A stretch of DNA of 64,000 bases, taken from JAXGMV01 sp040768445 (GTDB lineage Bacteria; Chloroflexota; Anaerolineae; Anaerolineales; Anaerolineaceae). The stretch is taken from the NCBI GenBank assembly GCA_040768445.1, contig JAXGMV010000001.1:682001-746000 (forward strand), written 5' to 3'. Position numbers and translations under genes: made by a program. Under the pieces are notes generated by a model. The model was not told where the DNA came from, made no database searches, and saw only the letters and a list, made by a program, of their open reading frames with translations. This document shows positions 7,481 to 15,791 of the stretch, one piece after another. The stretch's first letter is position 1; each line of letters opens with the position of its first letter.

Positions 7481-9055
7481 ATGAGCGAATCATTCGAACC
7501 AGATCTACCCATACGGCCTGAAGCCAATCCAGAACAGGATGAAAAATCCTTCTTCTCCGGCTTTCTGCGTCACATGGGCGGGCTGTCGCGCGAGGTGATC
7601 ATCTACGGGCTTGGCGGCATGGCTGGCCAACTGATGGCATTCTTCATCGTGCCGGTGCTCACCCGCACTTTCTCAATTGGCGAATACGGTACCGTTGACC
7701 TGATCAATACTACCGTCAACTTCTTTGCCCTGCTGTTGGGGCTCAACCTGGTTGCCGGCATGTACCGCTATTACTATGAAATCCCTGCCGGGAATACACG
7801 CGAACAGGTGAAATTGATTTCCACCACACTGGTGGTCTTTCTCGTCATTGCCCTGTCATTCACCATCCTGTCCAACCTGTTTGCTGGCAGCCTGTCAACG
7901 CTCATCTTCAAATCAAAAGAAAATGAATCTGTCCTGCGGTTAGCGCTGTTCATTATCCCACTGCACCTGGTGCATAAGTATTTCATCGGTTTGCAGCGCA
8001 TCATGCGCAAACCCACCCGCTACCTGGTTTTAAGCCTGGGCTACACGGTGCTGTACTACGGGCTGACCATCCTTTTCGTGGTGGTGCTCAAAACCGGCAT
8101 CAAGGGTGTCTTCACCGGCCAGCTGATCGGCTATGCCGTCATGAACCTGGTCGGCTTATGGATGGGACGCAGTATCCTCATTCCTGTCTTTTCAACCGAA
8201 TGGCTTAAAAAGACCCTCGTCTATGCCCTGCCGCTCATCCCAGGCTCGCTCATCAGCTGGTTTTTGGGCAATGCCAACCGCTTCTTCCTCAACAGCTATG
8301 CCAGCGTGGAACAGGTCGGTCTTTACAGCCTTGCCAGCAAGGTTTCGGTAATTATCATGCTGCTGATCTCCGCCTTTCAAATGGCCTGGCCGCCGTTTTC
8401 ACTCTCAATCCTGCACAAGCCAGACGTAAAAAAGATTTACGCCCTGGTGTTAAGTTACTTTATGCTGGCAACCGTGATGCTGGCCGGCATCCTGACACTG
8501 TTCTCGCCAGAGCTGTTTATCATCCTGGCCCCGCCAGCCTATCTGGCCGGCCTGCCCATCGTCACCATCTTGCTGCTGCGGCAGGTCATCTCAGGCGGCA
8601 CCAACATCCTCGGCATCAGCGTCATCGTCTCTAAAAAAACTATCTACACATCTTACGCGCTGGCTATTGCCGCCGTTGTCAACCTTGCCAGCAACCTGCT
8701 TCTCACCTCACGCTATGGTGTCTACGGCGCCGCCGTCTCGGAACTGCTGGGGTTCGTGGTGAGTTTTATCACTTACTACTTCTTTGCCAAACAGCTGTAC
8801 GAGATACCCTGGAACATCCCGCTGGTGATTAAAACCCTGCTGGGTTACCTGGTGATCTCTGCAATCTCAATTGGTTTTCTCTATAACCAGCCCTTCAGCA
8901 TCTGGCTGGTATTGGGTAAGCTTGTTATTGTGGCGGTGTTAGGCTGGTATCTGACGCGCTTCATCCCGCACGAGCAGCGCAGCCAGCTCATAACCAGTGT
9001 ACCTGGTTGGATCAAGCGCCGGCTGGTTAACTTGTTCTCATCCCGCCGCTCCTGA
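7481..9055 (+). CDS. polysaccharide/lipid-linked oligosaccharide flippase (MOP superfamily)
   Basis: A 524-residue integral membrane protein with a polar N-terminal tail of about 40 residues, then about 12-14 hydrophobic helices starting at VIIYGLGGMAGQLMAFF. The pattern (GEYGTVDLINTTVNFFALLLGLNL, then FYLNSYAS-like and APPAYLAGLPIV-like segments) is that of Wzx/RfbX-type exporters that move lipid-linked sugars across the cytoplasmic membrane. A paralogue of similar length lies at 54630-56120. No strong ribosome-binding site precedes the ATG. No glycosyltransferase gene is adjacent here, unlike the second copy, so the substrate is open. Confidence 0.75.
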   Translation: MSESFEPDLPIRPEANPEQDEKSFFSGFLRHMGGLSREVIIYGLGGMAGQLMAFFIVPVLTRTFSIGEYGTVDLINTTVNFFALLLGLNLVAGMYRYYYEIPAGNTREQVKLISTTLVVFLVIALSFTILSNLFAGSLSTLIFKSKENESVLRLALFIIPLHLVHKYFIGLQRIMRKPTRYLVLSLGYTVLYYGLTILFVVVLKTGIKGVFTGQLIGYAVMNLVGLWMGRSILIPVFSTEWLKKTLVYALPLIPGSLISWFLGNANRFFLNSYASVEQVGLYSLASKVSVIIMLLISAFQMAWPPFSLSILHKPDVKKIYALVLSYFMLATVMLAGILTLFSPELFIILAPPAYLAGLPIVTILLLRQVISGGTNILGISVIVSKKTIYTSYALAIAAVVNLASNLLLTSRYGVYGAAVSELLGFVVSFITYYFFAKQLYEIPWNIPLVIKTLLGYLVISAISIGFLYNQPFSIWLVLGKLVIVAVLGWYLTRFIPHEQRSQLITSVPGWIKRRLVNLFSSRRS

Positions 9056-9121
9056 ATCTACCCGCCGCCAGGGCGTTCTTTCCAGTATAATGAGAGAATA
9101 AATTCAATAAAGGATACTTAC

Positions 9122-9640
9122 ATGGAAATACCATTTTCAGGCACATATACCAGGGACTACATCAAGGGAGCATCTGATGTCGCCAGACAGTCAACACGCC
9201 TTTTCAAAATATTGCGCTGGACGCTGCTGGCGCTGCTTTTGGGCGGCGCAGGCTTTATCACCTACCTGTCATTTACCGGCAAGACCGCACCCTTTATGGA
9301 TGCCATTCGCATCGCCACCTGGGGTGTGTTGATCGTCTACTTCGCTCTGCGTTTCCTTTTCTCCGGCAGGGCGCAGGCACAGACTATCTGGCAGCAAATA
9401 GGCGCTAACCCGGTGGTTGAAGGCGATGTCACACCTTTCGGCATCCGCATGGAGATGGCCGGCAGCCCCAAGAACATCGCCTGGAACCAGGTCACCCATG
9501 TGGAACGCCTGCGAGGCACCTTCATTTTCTTAATCAATGACGGCTCCTTCTTTGCACTACCCCAGGTCTTTCTCAAGAACCCCGAAGATTGGAAACCCCT
9601 GCGCGAACTGATTAACCAACAGATGAAGGTCTTGCGCTGA
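9122..9640 (+). CDS. YcxB-like membrane protein
   Basis: A 172-residue protein with a cytoplasmic N terminus, two membrane helices (about 31-50 and 61-80) and a C-terminal soluble domain of about 80 residues (VVEGDVTPFGIRMEM, then IAWNQVTHVERLRGTFIFLINDGSFFALPQ). The short beta-rich domain with W..V..V and a FIFLxxxxxxxLP pattern is typical of YcxB-like/PH-like proteins of unknown function. AAAGGA lies before the ATG. It is 10 bases upstream of the hydrolase gene, so they are probably cotranscribed. Confidence 0.55.
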   Translation: MEIPFSGTYTRDYIKGASDVARQSTRLFKILRWTLLALLLGGAGFITYLSFTGKTAPFMDAIRIATWGVLIVYFALRFLFSGRAQAQTIWQQIGANPVVEGDVTPFGIRMEMAGSPKNIAWNQVTHVERLRGTFIFLINDGSFFALPQVFLKNPEDWKPLRELINQQMKVLR

Positions 9641-9649
9641 TAAGGCTGC

Positions 9650-10366
9650 ATGCCTGAAACAATCGTCTGCCTGGGTGACAGTATTACGCGCGGGCTGGTC
9701 AGCGCTAATTATATTCACCTGCTTGAACGCCGGCTGAATGGCAGCGGCGCCACTTTCATCAATGCCGGCATCAACAATGATTTGACCTACAACATGCTGC
9801 AGCGTATCGACAAGGTGATTGATGCCAATCCCGATGTCGTCACGATCCTGGCCGGCACCAACGATGTGATCGCTTCACTCGGCCCCGATAAGGCTGCCTT
9901 CTTTGCTGCCGCCAAACGCCTGCCTCAGTATCCCAGGCTGGAGTGGGCCTGGCACAACTTGCTGGAAATCATTCACCAACTCAAAACGCACACCCATGCC
10001 CGCATTGGCGTGCTTTCCATCCCCCTGCTGGGAGAAAATCCGCTGACTATGCCAGCCCGGCGCGTGCAGAAGTACAACACCGGGCTGAAACACATCGCCT
10101 ACAGTGAACGGGTGCACTACCTGCCGCTGTACGAAGCCTTGCTTCAGGAACTGCAGGATGCTGGTATTGTCGTCGGTAAAGCTTACACAGGCTCCACCAT
10201 GCGCACCCTGGAATTTGCATTCAGGCGGCTTTTCGGTGAGGATTACGATGAGTTCTCACTGCGCCGCGGTTTCACCCTGACAGTGGACGGTGTGCATTTG
10301 AACAATGTCGGCGCCGGGGTGGCTGCTGACCTGATTGAGCGCTTCCTGCTCGAAAAACCCGCATAA
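9650..10366 (+). CDS. SGNH/GDSL family hydrolase
   Basis: A 238-residue esterase-fold protein. Block I is CLGDSITRG (nucleophile Ser11), block III is GTNDV, and block V is DGVHLNNVG with the Asp-His pair, so the catalytic triad is complete. There is no signal peptide, so it should act in the cytoplasm. Such enzymes remove acyl or acetyl groups from lipids or sugars. The neighbouring acyltransferase suggests lipid metabolism, but the substrate cannot be read from the sequence. Confidence 0.8.
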   Translation: MPETIVCLGDSITRGLVSANYIHLLERRLNGSGATFINAGINNDLTYNMLQRIDKVIDANPDVVTILAGTNDVIASLGPDKAAFFAAAKRLPQYPRLEWAWHNLLEIIHQLKTHTHARIGVLSIPLLGENPLTMPARRVQKYNTGLKHIAYSERVHYLPLYEALLQELQDAGIVVGKAYTGSTMRTLEFAFRRLFGEDYDEFSLRRGFTLTVDGVHLNNVGAGVAADLIERFLLEKPA

Positions 10367-10459
10367 CTATTTGCCAACCCATGTGTTGTATATAGTCAGT
10401 CCCCGCACTGTGATGTCACTGGCGCTGGTGAGCAGATGGATTAAAGAGATATTCGGAAA

Positions 10460-11287
10460 ATGAATCAATTACACAATTACTGGTTAACCCTCGCAAAACT
10501 ATTTACCGCATGGTCTGCCCTGACAGACAGGCTTGAAGCTGGCTGGTACCGCCTCGGCCGCTGGCTGGTGGACGTGTTCAAACACCTGCTTTTCAGAATG
10601 GATGTGCATTACCTGGCAGACCTGCCAAACGGCGCCCGCATCCTGGCTGCCAACCACCCCTCCACCATCGATCCCTTCCTGATGACCACGTTGGTACCGG
10701 AGCAGGTCAGCATCCTTATCACCGAGATCCTGTTCAAGGTGCCGATTGTGGGCGCCTCACTGCGCCGTACGGGTCATATCCGCGTGGATGCCGGCAAGGG
10801 CGGTACTGCCATGCTCAGCGCCCTGCAAAAGCTGGCAGAAGGCCGCACTGTAGGTATCTTCCCCGAGGGTGTCATCAGCCCAATCACCGGTGGTATGCAC
10901 AGGGCGCACAGCGGCCTGGCACGCCTGGCGCTGGCATCTGGCAAGCCGGTGATTCCAGTTGGTATTGCCATTGAAAAAGACAAGATCACCCGCATCCGCA
11001 CACGTGTGGACGGTATAGAAGAAATCGGCACCTGGTATTTCCAGGGCGGTTATGCCGTCACCCTTGGAGAGCCGCTCACCTTCAGCGGTGATGCAGATGA
11101 CCGCCAGCAGGTTGCCCGGGTGAGCGAACAGCTCGTATCAGCCATTGAAGCGCTTTCAGCTGTCAGCGCAGCACGCCTCGCAGCACGGCGCAGGCGCCTG
11201 TTATCGGTTATCATTCGCCCCTGGAGTATCCCCATCGGTTACCTGGCGCGCCTGATCCCGGGCTACATCCCGCTATCTGACATCTAA
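10460..11287 (+). CDS. 1-acyl-sn-glycerol-3-phosphate acyltransferase family protein
   Basis: A 275-residue PlsC-like acyltransferase. The catalytic HX4D motif is NHPSTIDPF (His66, Asp71) and the glycerophosphate-binding motif is FPEGVIS. The segment EILFKVPIVGASLRRTGHIRVD fits the second conserved block. It would transfer an acyl chain to lysophosphatidate or a related lipid at the inner membrane. It follows the SGNH hydrolase by 93 bases. The exact acceptor is uncertain because the family is broad. Confidence 0.8.
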   Translation: MNQLHNYWLTLAKLFTAWSALTDRLEAGWYRLGRWLVDVFKHLLFRMDVHYLADLPNGARILAANHPSTIDPFLMTTLVPEQVSILITEILFKVPIVGASLRRTGHIRVDAGKGGTAMLSALQKLAEGRTVGIFPEGVISPITGGMHRAHSGLARLALASGKPVIPVGIAIEKDKITRIRTRVDGIEEIGTWYFQGGYAVTLGEPLTFSGDADDRQQVARVSEQLVSAIEALSAVSAARLAARRRRLLSVIIRPWSIPIGYLARLIPGYIPLSDI

Positions 11288-11361
11288 ATTCATACTACGT
11301 CTGTGAAGTTTAACTTGAACGCATCGACCAGCTGACAGTACGCGTACGCTGGCAAAACAGC

Positions 11362-11390
11362 TTGTAACAAACTGTCGATTTTCGTATAAT
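11362..11390 (+). promoter_or_regulatory. sigma-70 type promoter
   Basis: TTGTAA at 11362-11367 and TATAAT at 11385-11390 are separated by 17 bases. Transcription would start near 11397, about 175 bases upstream of the next gene. Confidence 0.65.
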
Positions 11391-11397
11391 GAAATCA

Positions 11398-11540
11398 GTT
11401 CTGAAGCATAGTAACAATCAGTAAAAGCCCACAATTTATTCTTCCTTTTCATGATCATGTGAGCAACTTTCCCTCAGAACGGAGAGGAGTCACATAGCGT
11501 GATTGATCCATCCTTCGCCCTATTCCGGCGAGGTTTTTTT
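11398..11540 (+). promoter_or_regulatory. structured leader with intrinsic terminator (possible riboswitch or attenuator)
   Basis: Beginning at the predicted transcript start, GTTCTGA (11398-11404) pairs perfectly with TCAGAAC (11474-11480), closing a domain of about 80 bases. Then CTTCGCC (11513-11519) and GGCGAGG (11527-11533) form a hairpin followed by seven T. The gene starts only 31 bases later. A 5' domain closed by its own end plus a terminator before the coding region is the layout of a transcription-terminating leader. I do not recognise the aptamer class. Confidence 0.45.
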
Positions 11541-11571
11541 GTTACTGCGCAAGCAGAAGAATCGAGAGGAT

Positions 11572-11946
11572 ATGATGAATCGCAATATTTTTTCAATTAT
11601 CACGGCAGTGATCGCCGTAGTGTTTGGCCTGGCGATGATCCTGGCACCGCACTTCACTGTAAGCATTTATGGTTCAGACCTTAACATACCTGGTGAATTT
11701 ATGGCGCGTTATTTCGGCTCAGCACTGCTGGGTCTGGCAGTCATTTTTTATCTCACGCGCAAAACTGATCTGGAGATTACCCTGCTGAACAGCGTCCTTC
11801 TCGGCGGTCTGGTGTTCGCAATTTCAGGTCTGATTGTGTCTATCTGGGATGTGATTGCTGGCACGCACAACGCCCTGATGTGGCTCAATGTGGTGCTGTA
11901 TGTCTTCTTCACCGCCGGCTTTGGATATTATTATTTCAAGAAATAA
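11572..11946 (+). CDS. small four-helix membrane protein
   Basis: About 124 residues starting MMNRNIFSIITAVIAVVFG (either of two adjacent ATGs, after GAGAGGA). Four hydrophobic segments are visible: about 5-24, 47-62, 72-93 and 103-121. The protein contains a conserved-looking SIYGSDLNIPGEFMARYFGSALLG loop. It looks like DUF4345-type integral membrane proteins, but that is a weak match by eye. The preceding leader with a terminator suggests regulated expression, so its cargo or signal could be informative. Confidence 0.6.
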   Translation: MMNRNIFSIITAVIAVVFGLAMILAPHFTVSIYGSDLNIPGEFMARYFGSALLGLAVIFYLTRKTDLEITLLNSVLLGGLVFAISGLIVSIWDVIAGTHNALMWLNVVLYVFFTAGFGYYYFKK

Positions 11947-12042
11947 TTGATCGGCTGTGACTGGATCTGTTTTCCTTGTAGGTGACTGGGGGACAGTTCC
12001 AGCCGCATCTTATTACCTATTTACACTAAAAGGAGAAATCGC

Positions 12043-12444
12043 ATGTCAATTGAAAACACCCGCGCGACAATGGAACGCTTCTTCAATGCACAGCACGGTG
12101 ATGTGAGTATGATGGCAGACGATGTTGTCTTCACGCTCATGTCAACCGGCGAAGAATACCATGGCACTGAAGCAGTGAATGGCATGTTCCAGTACCTGTA
12201 TCACATCGCATTTGATGCTGCTGCCAACCCTCACATGGTGCTGTATGGCGACCACAATGCTGTGGCAGAGTTAGACTTTATCGGCAGGCACGTCGGCGAG
12301 TTTGCTGGCATCCCGGCGACTGGCAAAAATGTCAAGGTGCCGCTGTGCGTGGTTTATGACCTGGAGCAGGAAAAAATCAAGCGCGCGCGTATCTACTTTG
12401 AATCACCAGCCTTGCTCAAGCAGTTGGGTATAGACATAGGTTGA
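12043..12444 (+). CDS. SnoaL/NTF2-like protein
   Basis: A 133-residue protein of the NTF2-like cone fold: an N-terminal helix (ENTRATMERFFNA), MMADDVVFTLMSTGEEYHG, a helix ending in FDAAANPHMVLYGDHNAVAELDF, and the SnoaL-type hairpin GEFAGIPATGKNVKVPLCVVYDLEQEKIKRARIYFE. Members include polyketide cyclases and many small hydrolase-like proteins of unknown function. AAAGGAG lies before the ATG. No polyketide genes are nearby, so a specific reaction cannot be assigned. Confidence 0.7.
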   Translation: MSIENTRATMERFFNAQHGDVSMMADDVVFTLMSTGEEYHGTEAVNGMFQYLYHIAFDAAANPHMVLYGDHNAVAELDFIGRHVGEFAGIPATGKNVKVPLCVVYDLEQEKIKRARIYFESPALLKQLGIDIG

Positions 12445-12500
12445 GCGAATTCTAAGCATCGGCGGGGCCATTAAGCTGGTTGCCCGCCTGATACTATAAA

Positions 12501-12509
12501 GGGGGGGGG
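12501..12509 (+). repeat. run of nine G
   Basis: A homopolymer of nine G lies in the intergenic region upstream of the thioredoxin-CcdA gene. Such runs can vary in length by slippage. It is about 150 bases before the ATG, so any effect would be on the promoter, not the frame. Confidence 0.5.
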
Positions 12510-12662
12510 TAAAGCCGCTATAATATTTTTGATAGCCGGTAAGGTAGTCAGAAGTTAACCCAAACCCAGACATCAGTTTGATAAAAAGCCCCAAAATACT
12601 GATAAAATATACAGTTAGTCACTGTCTGAAACCAGGCAGTAAGCATTGGAGAGAATTTCAGT

Positions 12663-14126
12663 ATGTCGATTAATAAATCACTCTTAATCATCCTGCTGGC
12701 ACTGCTGTTGCTCATGCCGGCTTCGCCTGTATCCGCACAAACAGAAGCCCCACCCACGCCCGGCACGGTAACCATCTACTTCTTCTGGGGTGAGGGCTGC
12801 CCACATTGCGCGGTCGCCAAACCTTACCTTGCCGCGCTGCCTGCTAAAATGCCGGGGCTGCAGGTCAAGATGTTTGAAACATACTACATTGCTGAAAACC
12901 AGGCGCTCTTCGAGGATATGGCAGCTGCCTTTGGTACAGAGGTGCAGGGCGTCCCGACCATCTTCCTGGGTCCGTATTATGCCGTCGGCTACAGCGCAGA
13001 GATGAACCCGGACATTGAAGCCGCTGTTCAAAACTGCCTGGTTGAAGGTTGTGTTGACCCTGCTGTTGAAGTGCTTGCCCGTCATCCCGACGCAGTGTTT
13101 GAAACGGTAGGAATTGCGGCGCCTGTCGTAAACACCCCGGTAACGCCATCGACTGAAACACCCAGTGCTGCAGCCACTCCTACCACCCCGACCCAGGCGG
13201 TCCCAACCGAAAGCCCCAACCCTGGCACAGGTATTCTCTCTGAAAAACATGAGATCAAGCTGCCGTTGTTAGGCACGATTGACCTCGACAAGCAGTCACT
13301 GCTTATCAGTACCCTACTGATTTCCTTTGTGGACGGCTTCAACCCCTGCTCACTGTGGGTGCTTTCAGTACTGCTGGCGCTTACCCTGCATACCGGTTCG
13401 CGCAAGAAGATCTTCATCATCGGTCTTGTCTTCATCACCGTCACCGCCGCCATCTATGCCATTTTCATCGCCGGCCTGTTCAGCGTGCTCAAAGTGGTCA
13501 GCTTTATCGGTTGGATACAGGTCGTGGTCGCACTGGTTGCCCTGTTCTTCGGGCTGGTAAACATGAAGGACTACTTCTGGTATAAGGAAGGGCTTTCCTT
13601 CACCATTGCCGAGGATAAGCGCGGCGGCATCTTCCAGGGCATCCGCAAGGTAATGGATGCCAGCCAATCCATCTGGGGCCTGATTGGCGCCACCATCGTG
13701 TTGGCAGCCGGCGTCTCACTGGTGGAATTCTCCTGCACAGCCGGCTTCCCGGTGCTGTGGACCAACCTGCTCAACGCCCAAAATGTGAGCTTCGGCGTCT
13801 TCTTTGGCCTGCTGCTGGTATACATGCTCATCTACCAGATCGATGAGCTGATAATCTTCTTCACTGCAGTTTACAGCCTGCGTGCCAGCCGGCTGGAAGA
13901 AAAACACGGGCGCATCCTTAAGTTGATCAGCGGCACGTTAATGCTGACACTTGCAGCCGTGATGATCATCAACCCCAACCTGATGAACAATCTCAGCAGC
14001 TCGCTAATCATCTTTGGCATTGCCTTTGCCCTGGCCGGGTTGATCCTGTTATTACACCGCGTCATCTTGCCCAAATTCGGCATTTGGATCGGCAGCGAAA
14101 AAACCGACAAACAGGGTTCAAAGTAA
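12663..14126 (+). CDS. thioredoxin-CcdA/DsbD-like fusion for thiol redox across the membrane
   Basis: A 487-residue fusion. Residues 1-25 are a signal peptide ending VSA. A thioredoxin-fold domain follows with active site FWGEGCPHC (Cys46, Cys49) and a cis-Pro region GVPTIFLG. After a Thr/Pro linker (about 155-195) come about eight membrane helices, the first with FVDGFNPCSLW, a CcdA/DsbD-type Cys, and a later VEFSCTAGFPVLW with the second Cys. The order thioredoxin then transporter is the reverse of typical DsbD, whose thioredoxin is C-terminal. It likely passes electrons from the cytoplasm to extracytoplasmic disulfides. Confidence 0.75.
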   Translation: MSINKSLLIILLALLLLMPASPVSAQTEAPPTPGTVTIYFFWGEGCPHCAVAKPYLAALPAKMPGLQVKMFETYYIAENQALFEDMAAAFGTEVQGVPTIFLGPYYAVGYSAEMNPDIEAAVQNCLVEGCVDPAVEVLARHPDAVFETVGIAAPVVNTPVTPSTETPSAAATPTTPTQAVPTESPNPGTGILSEKHEIKLPLLGTIDLDKQSLLISTLLISFVDGFNPCSLWVLSVLLALTLHTGSRKKIFIIGLVFITVTAAIYAIFIAGLFSVLKVVSFIGWIQVVVALVALFFGLVNMKDYFWYKEGLSFTIAEDKRGGIFQGIRKVMDASQSIWGLIGATIVLAAGVSLVEFSCTAGFPVLWTNLLNAQNVSFGVFFGLLLVYMLIYQIDELIIFFTAVYSLRASRLEEKHGRILKLISGTLMLTLAAVMIINPNLMNNLSSSLIIFGIAFALAGLILLLHRVILPKFGIWIGSEKTDKQGSK

Positions 14127-14154
14127 TATTCTTACTTTCGTAAATTAAACACAT

Positions 14155-14188
14155 GAAGGACAGGCACGGTACCTGTCCTTCGTTTTTA
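14155..14188 (+). terminator. intrinsic terminator
   Basis: GAAGGACAGG (14155-14164) and CCTGTCCTTC (14172-14181) form a perfect 10-bp stem with a 7-base loop, followed by GTTTTTA. It ends the thioredoxin-CcdA transcript just before the converging racemase gene. Confidence 0.85.
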
Positions 14189-14198
14189 ATAATATGGA

Positions 14199-14963
14199 TT
14201 ACAGAGGCCGCAGCTTGGCCGGGTCTGCCGTTCGTATCAAAGCACGCGCCAACATCAGCGTCGGGTCAATCGCCGGAAAGCCATCTATTTCCTTGTCGGG
14301 TATCGCCAGCGGTATCTCAGTGCAGCCCAGAACCACCGCTTGCGCGCCGCGCGCGATGAGAAGGCGGGCAGCCTTTAACAGGTCACCGCGTGAGCGCTCG
14401 GTACCTGTACCCACGGCCTTGATACCGTACACCGGGTCATAGATGGCAGCATGCACCAGTTCGCGCTGCTCGTCCTCTTCCGGCTGCAACACGGTAAAGC
14501 CGTCCTTCTCAAGGTAATCGGGGTAGATGAGGGTGCGGTAGGTGCCGGTCGAAGCCAGCACACCGATGCGCTTGCAGTCCGGCAAAACGGTCTTGATGTA
14601 ATCCACCGTCTCCTGGATCATGTTCACAAACACCACCTGTGAGCCGGCAGCCTGCAGTTCGTCCAGCGCCTTGTTGATAATTTTGGGCGAATGCGCCGTG
14701 TTGCACGGGATGCCTGCCACACTGGCGCCCAGCTTCTCAGTTTCCAGTATCTGGCTGGCAATCGCAGCGCCCGGGTTGGGCAGGGATGAGTCCAGCAGGA
14801 AGGTCGTGCGGTCAAACAACTCCGCCGCTTTGAAGTTTCCGATCACGTTCAAATGGTCCTGGTCCTTCACCGCCAGTGTCTGTTCAAAGATCTTTTTCAA
14901 CAAGTCCAGCCCGGCAAAGGGTCCGGCGCCGGCAACCACACCGATTGTTTTTGAAGCAGTCAT
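14199..14963 (-). CDS. aspartate/glutamate racemase family protein
   Basis: A 254-residue PLP-independent racemase of the Asp/Glu family. The two catalytic Cys motifs are present: GIPCNTAHSP in the first half and LGCTEIPLAI in the second. The N terminus GVVAGAGPFAGLDLLKK is slightly unlike the usual GGmGP motif. The ATG chosen (MTASKT) follows GAGAGG; a GTG two codons upstream also exists. It would interconvert an acidic amino acid for cell wall or signalling use. The substrate (Asp, Glu or another) is not decided by these motifs. An acetyltransferase gene lies 9 bases upstream in the same operon. Confidence 0.8.
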   Translation of the reverse strand: MTASKTIGVVAGAGPFAGLDLLKKIFEQTLAVKDQDHLNVIGNFKAAELFDRTTFLLDSSLPNPGAAIASQILETEKLGASVAGIPCNTAHSPKIINKALDELQAAGSQVVFVNMIQETVDYIKTVLPDCKRIGVLASTGTYRTLIYPDYLEKDGFTVLQPEEDEQRELVHAAIYDPVYGIKAVGTGTERSRGDLLKAARLLIARGAQAVVLGCTEIPLAIPDKEIDGFPAIDPTLMLARALIRTADPAKLRPL

Positions 14964-14972
14964 GTGCACCTC

Positions 14973-15605
14973 TCAAGTGATAGCATCAGTCTTATTATAC
15001 CTGTCCAGCAGGGTATCGAGGTCAGCCAGCCCATAAGCCAGCACCGGCAGGCTGTACCCATCGTGTTCCAGCGTGTCCTGCCGTATGACCCGTGCACCCA
15101 GTGAGGCATAAAACGCCCGGCTGGGCGCGTTGGCTTCCAGCACCCACACCAGCATGCCAGTATGCCCGGCAGCCTTCAGCCGCCTGGCGGCTTCAACCGA
15201 CAGCGCCGTACCAACCCCGCGCCCCTGGTATGCCTGCAGGACGTAAATGGTATGTATCTCAGCTGTAAACTGTGCTGAGCCGCTTTTCTCAGGGCCGGCA
15301 ATGATCATCCCGACGATCCGGTCATCCACTTCAGCCACCAGCCCGAAGGTGCCGGGCGGGTCAGGCTGGTCAAACAACTCACCCTCATAGCGCGCCTGCA
15401 GTTTTTCGTAACTGTTTCTGTCCAGCAGTTCCTTCGGGAAGATGCCCTTGTAGGCTGCACGCTGCGTATCCAGCCGTACACGCACCACCTGCGGCAAGTC
15501 ATCGAGCCGCATCTCTCTAATCACTGCCTGTCCTCGCTCATGCATGCCCGCATTGTACCGCAGGTTGGCCGGATTAAAAGAAAAATGTGCCATTGAAATC
15601 TGCAC
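14973..15605 (-). CDS. GNAT family N-acetyltransferase
   Basis: Up to 210 residues from a GTG at 15605. The ATG at 15545 (MHERGQAVIREMRLDD) is a likely alternative because the family domain begins there. The acetyl-CoA site is AYQGRGVGTALSVEAARRLK, preceded by the beta-strand TIYVLQAY and followed by WVLEANAPSRAFYASLGA. It acetylates a small molecule or protein, not identifiable from sequence. It is the first gene of a two-gene minus-strand operon with the racemase. A large palindrome lies just upstream. Confidence 0.8.
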   Translation of the reverse strand: MQISMAHFSFNPANLRYNAGMHERGQAVIREMRLDDLPQVVRVRLDTQRAAYKGIFPKELLDRNSYEKLQARYEGELFDQPDPPGTFGLVAEVDDRIVGMIIAGPEKSGSAQFTAEIHTIYVLQAYQGRGVGTALSVEAARRLKAAGHTGMLVWVLEANAPSRAFYASLGARVIRQDTLEHDGYSLPVLAYGLADLDTLLDRYNKTDAIT

Positions 15606-15626
15606 AGCGTGTGAACACAGGACTTT

Positions 15627-15660
15627 CTTATTTACACTTTATGTCATAAATGTAAATAAG
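15627..15660. promoter_or_regulatory. long AT-rich inverted repeat in divergent promoter region
   Basis: CTTATTTACACTTTATG (15627-15643) and CATAAATGTAAATAAG (15645-15660) are reverse complements except for one extra base. The repeat lies between the divergent acetyltransferase and polyferredoxin genes and could be an operator or a hairpin. Confidence 0.5.
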
Positions 15661-15791
15661 ATCTATTTATAGTTACACTTTTCTTGCTGAATATCTGAAA
15701 ACCTTGCAGGTCACTATAGTCTAACCCCGGCTAACTTCCCCACCCCAACCTCTGGACTTTCTGCCGGATTGGACTATGATAATGTTATGCG

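Noticed and set aside
12501..12509. G9 run as a phase-variation switch
   Set aside because: It is not in a coding region and not between promoter elements that I can identify, so its effect would be speculative.
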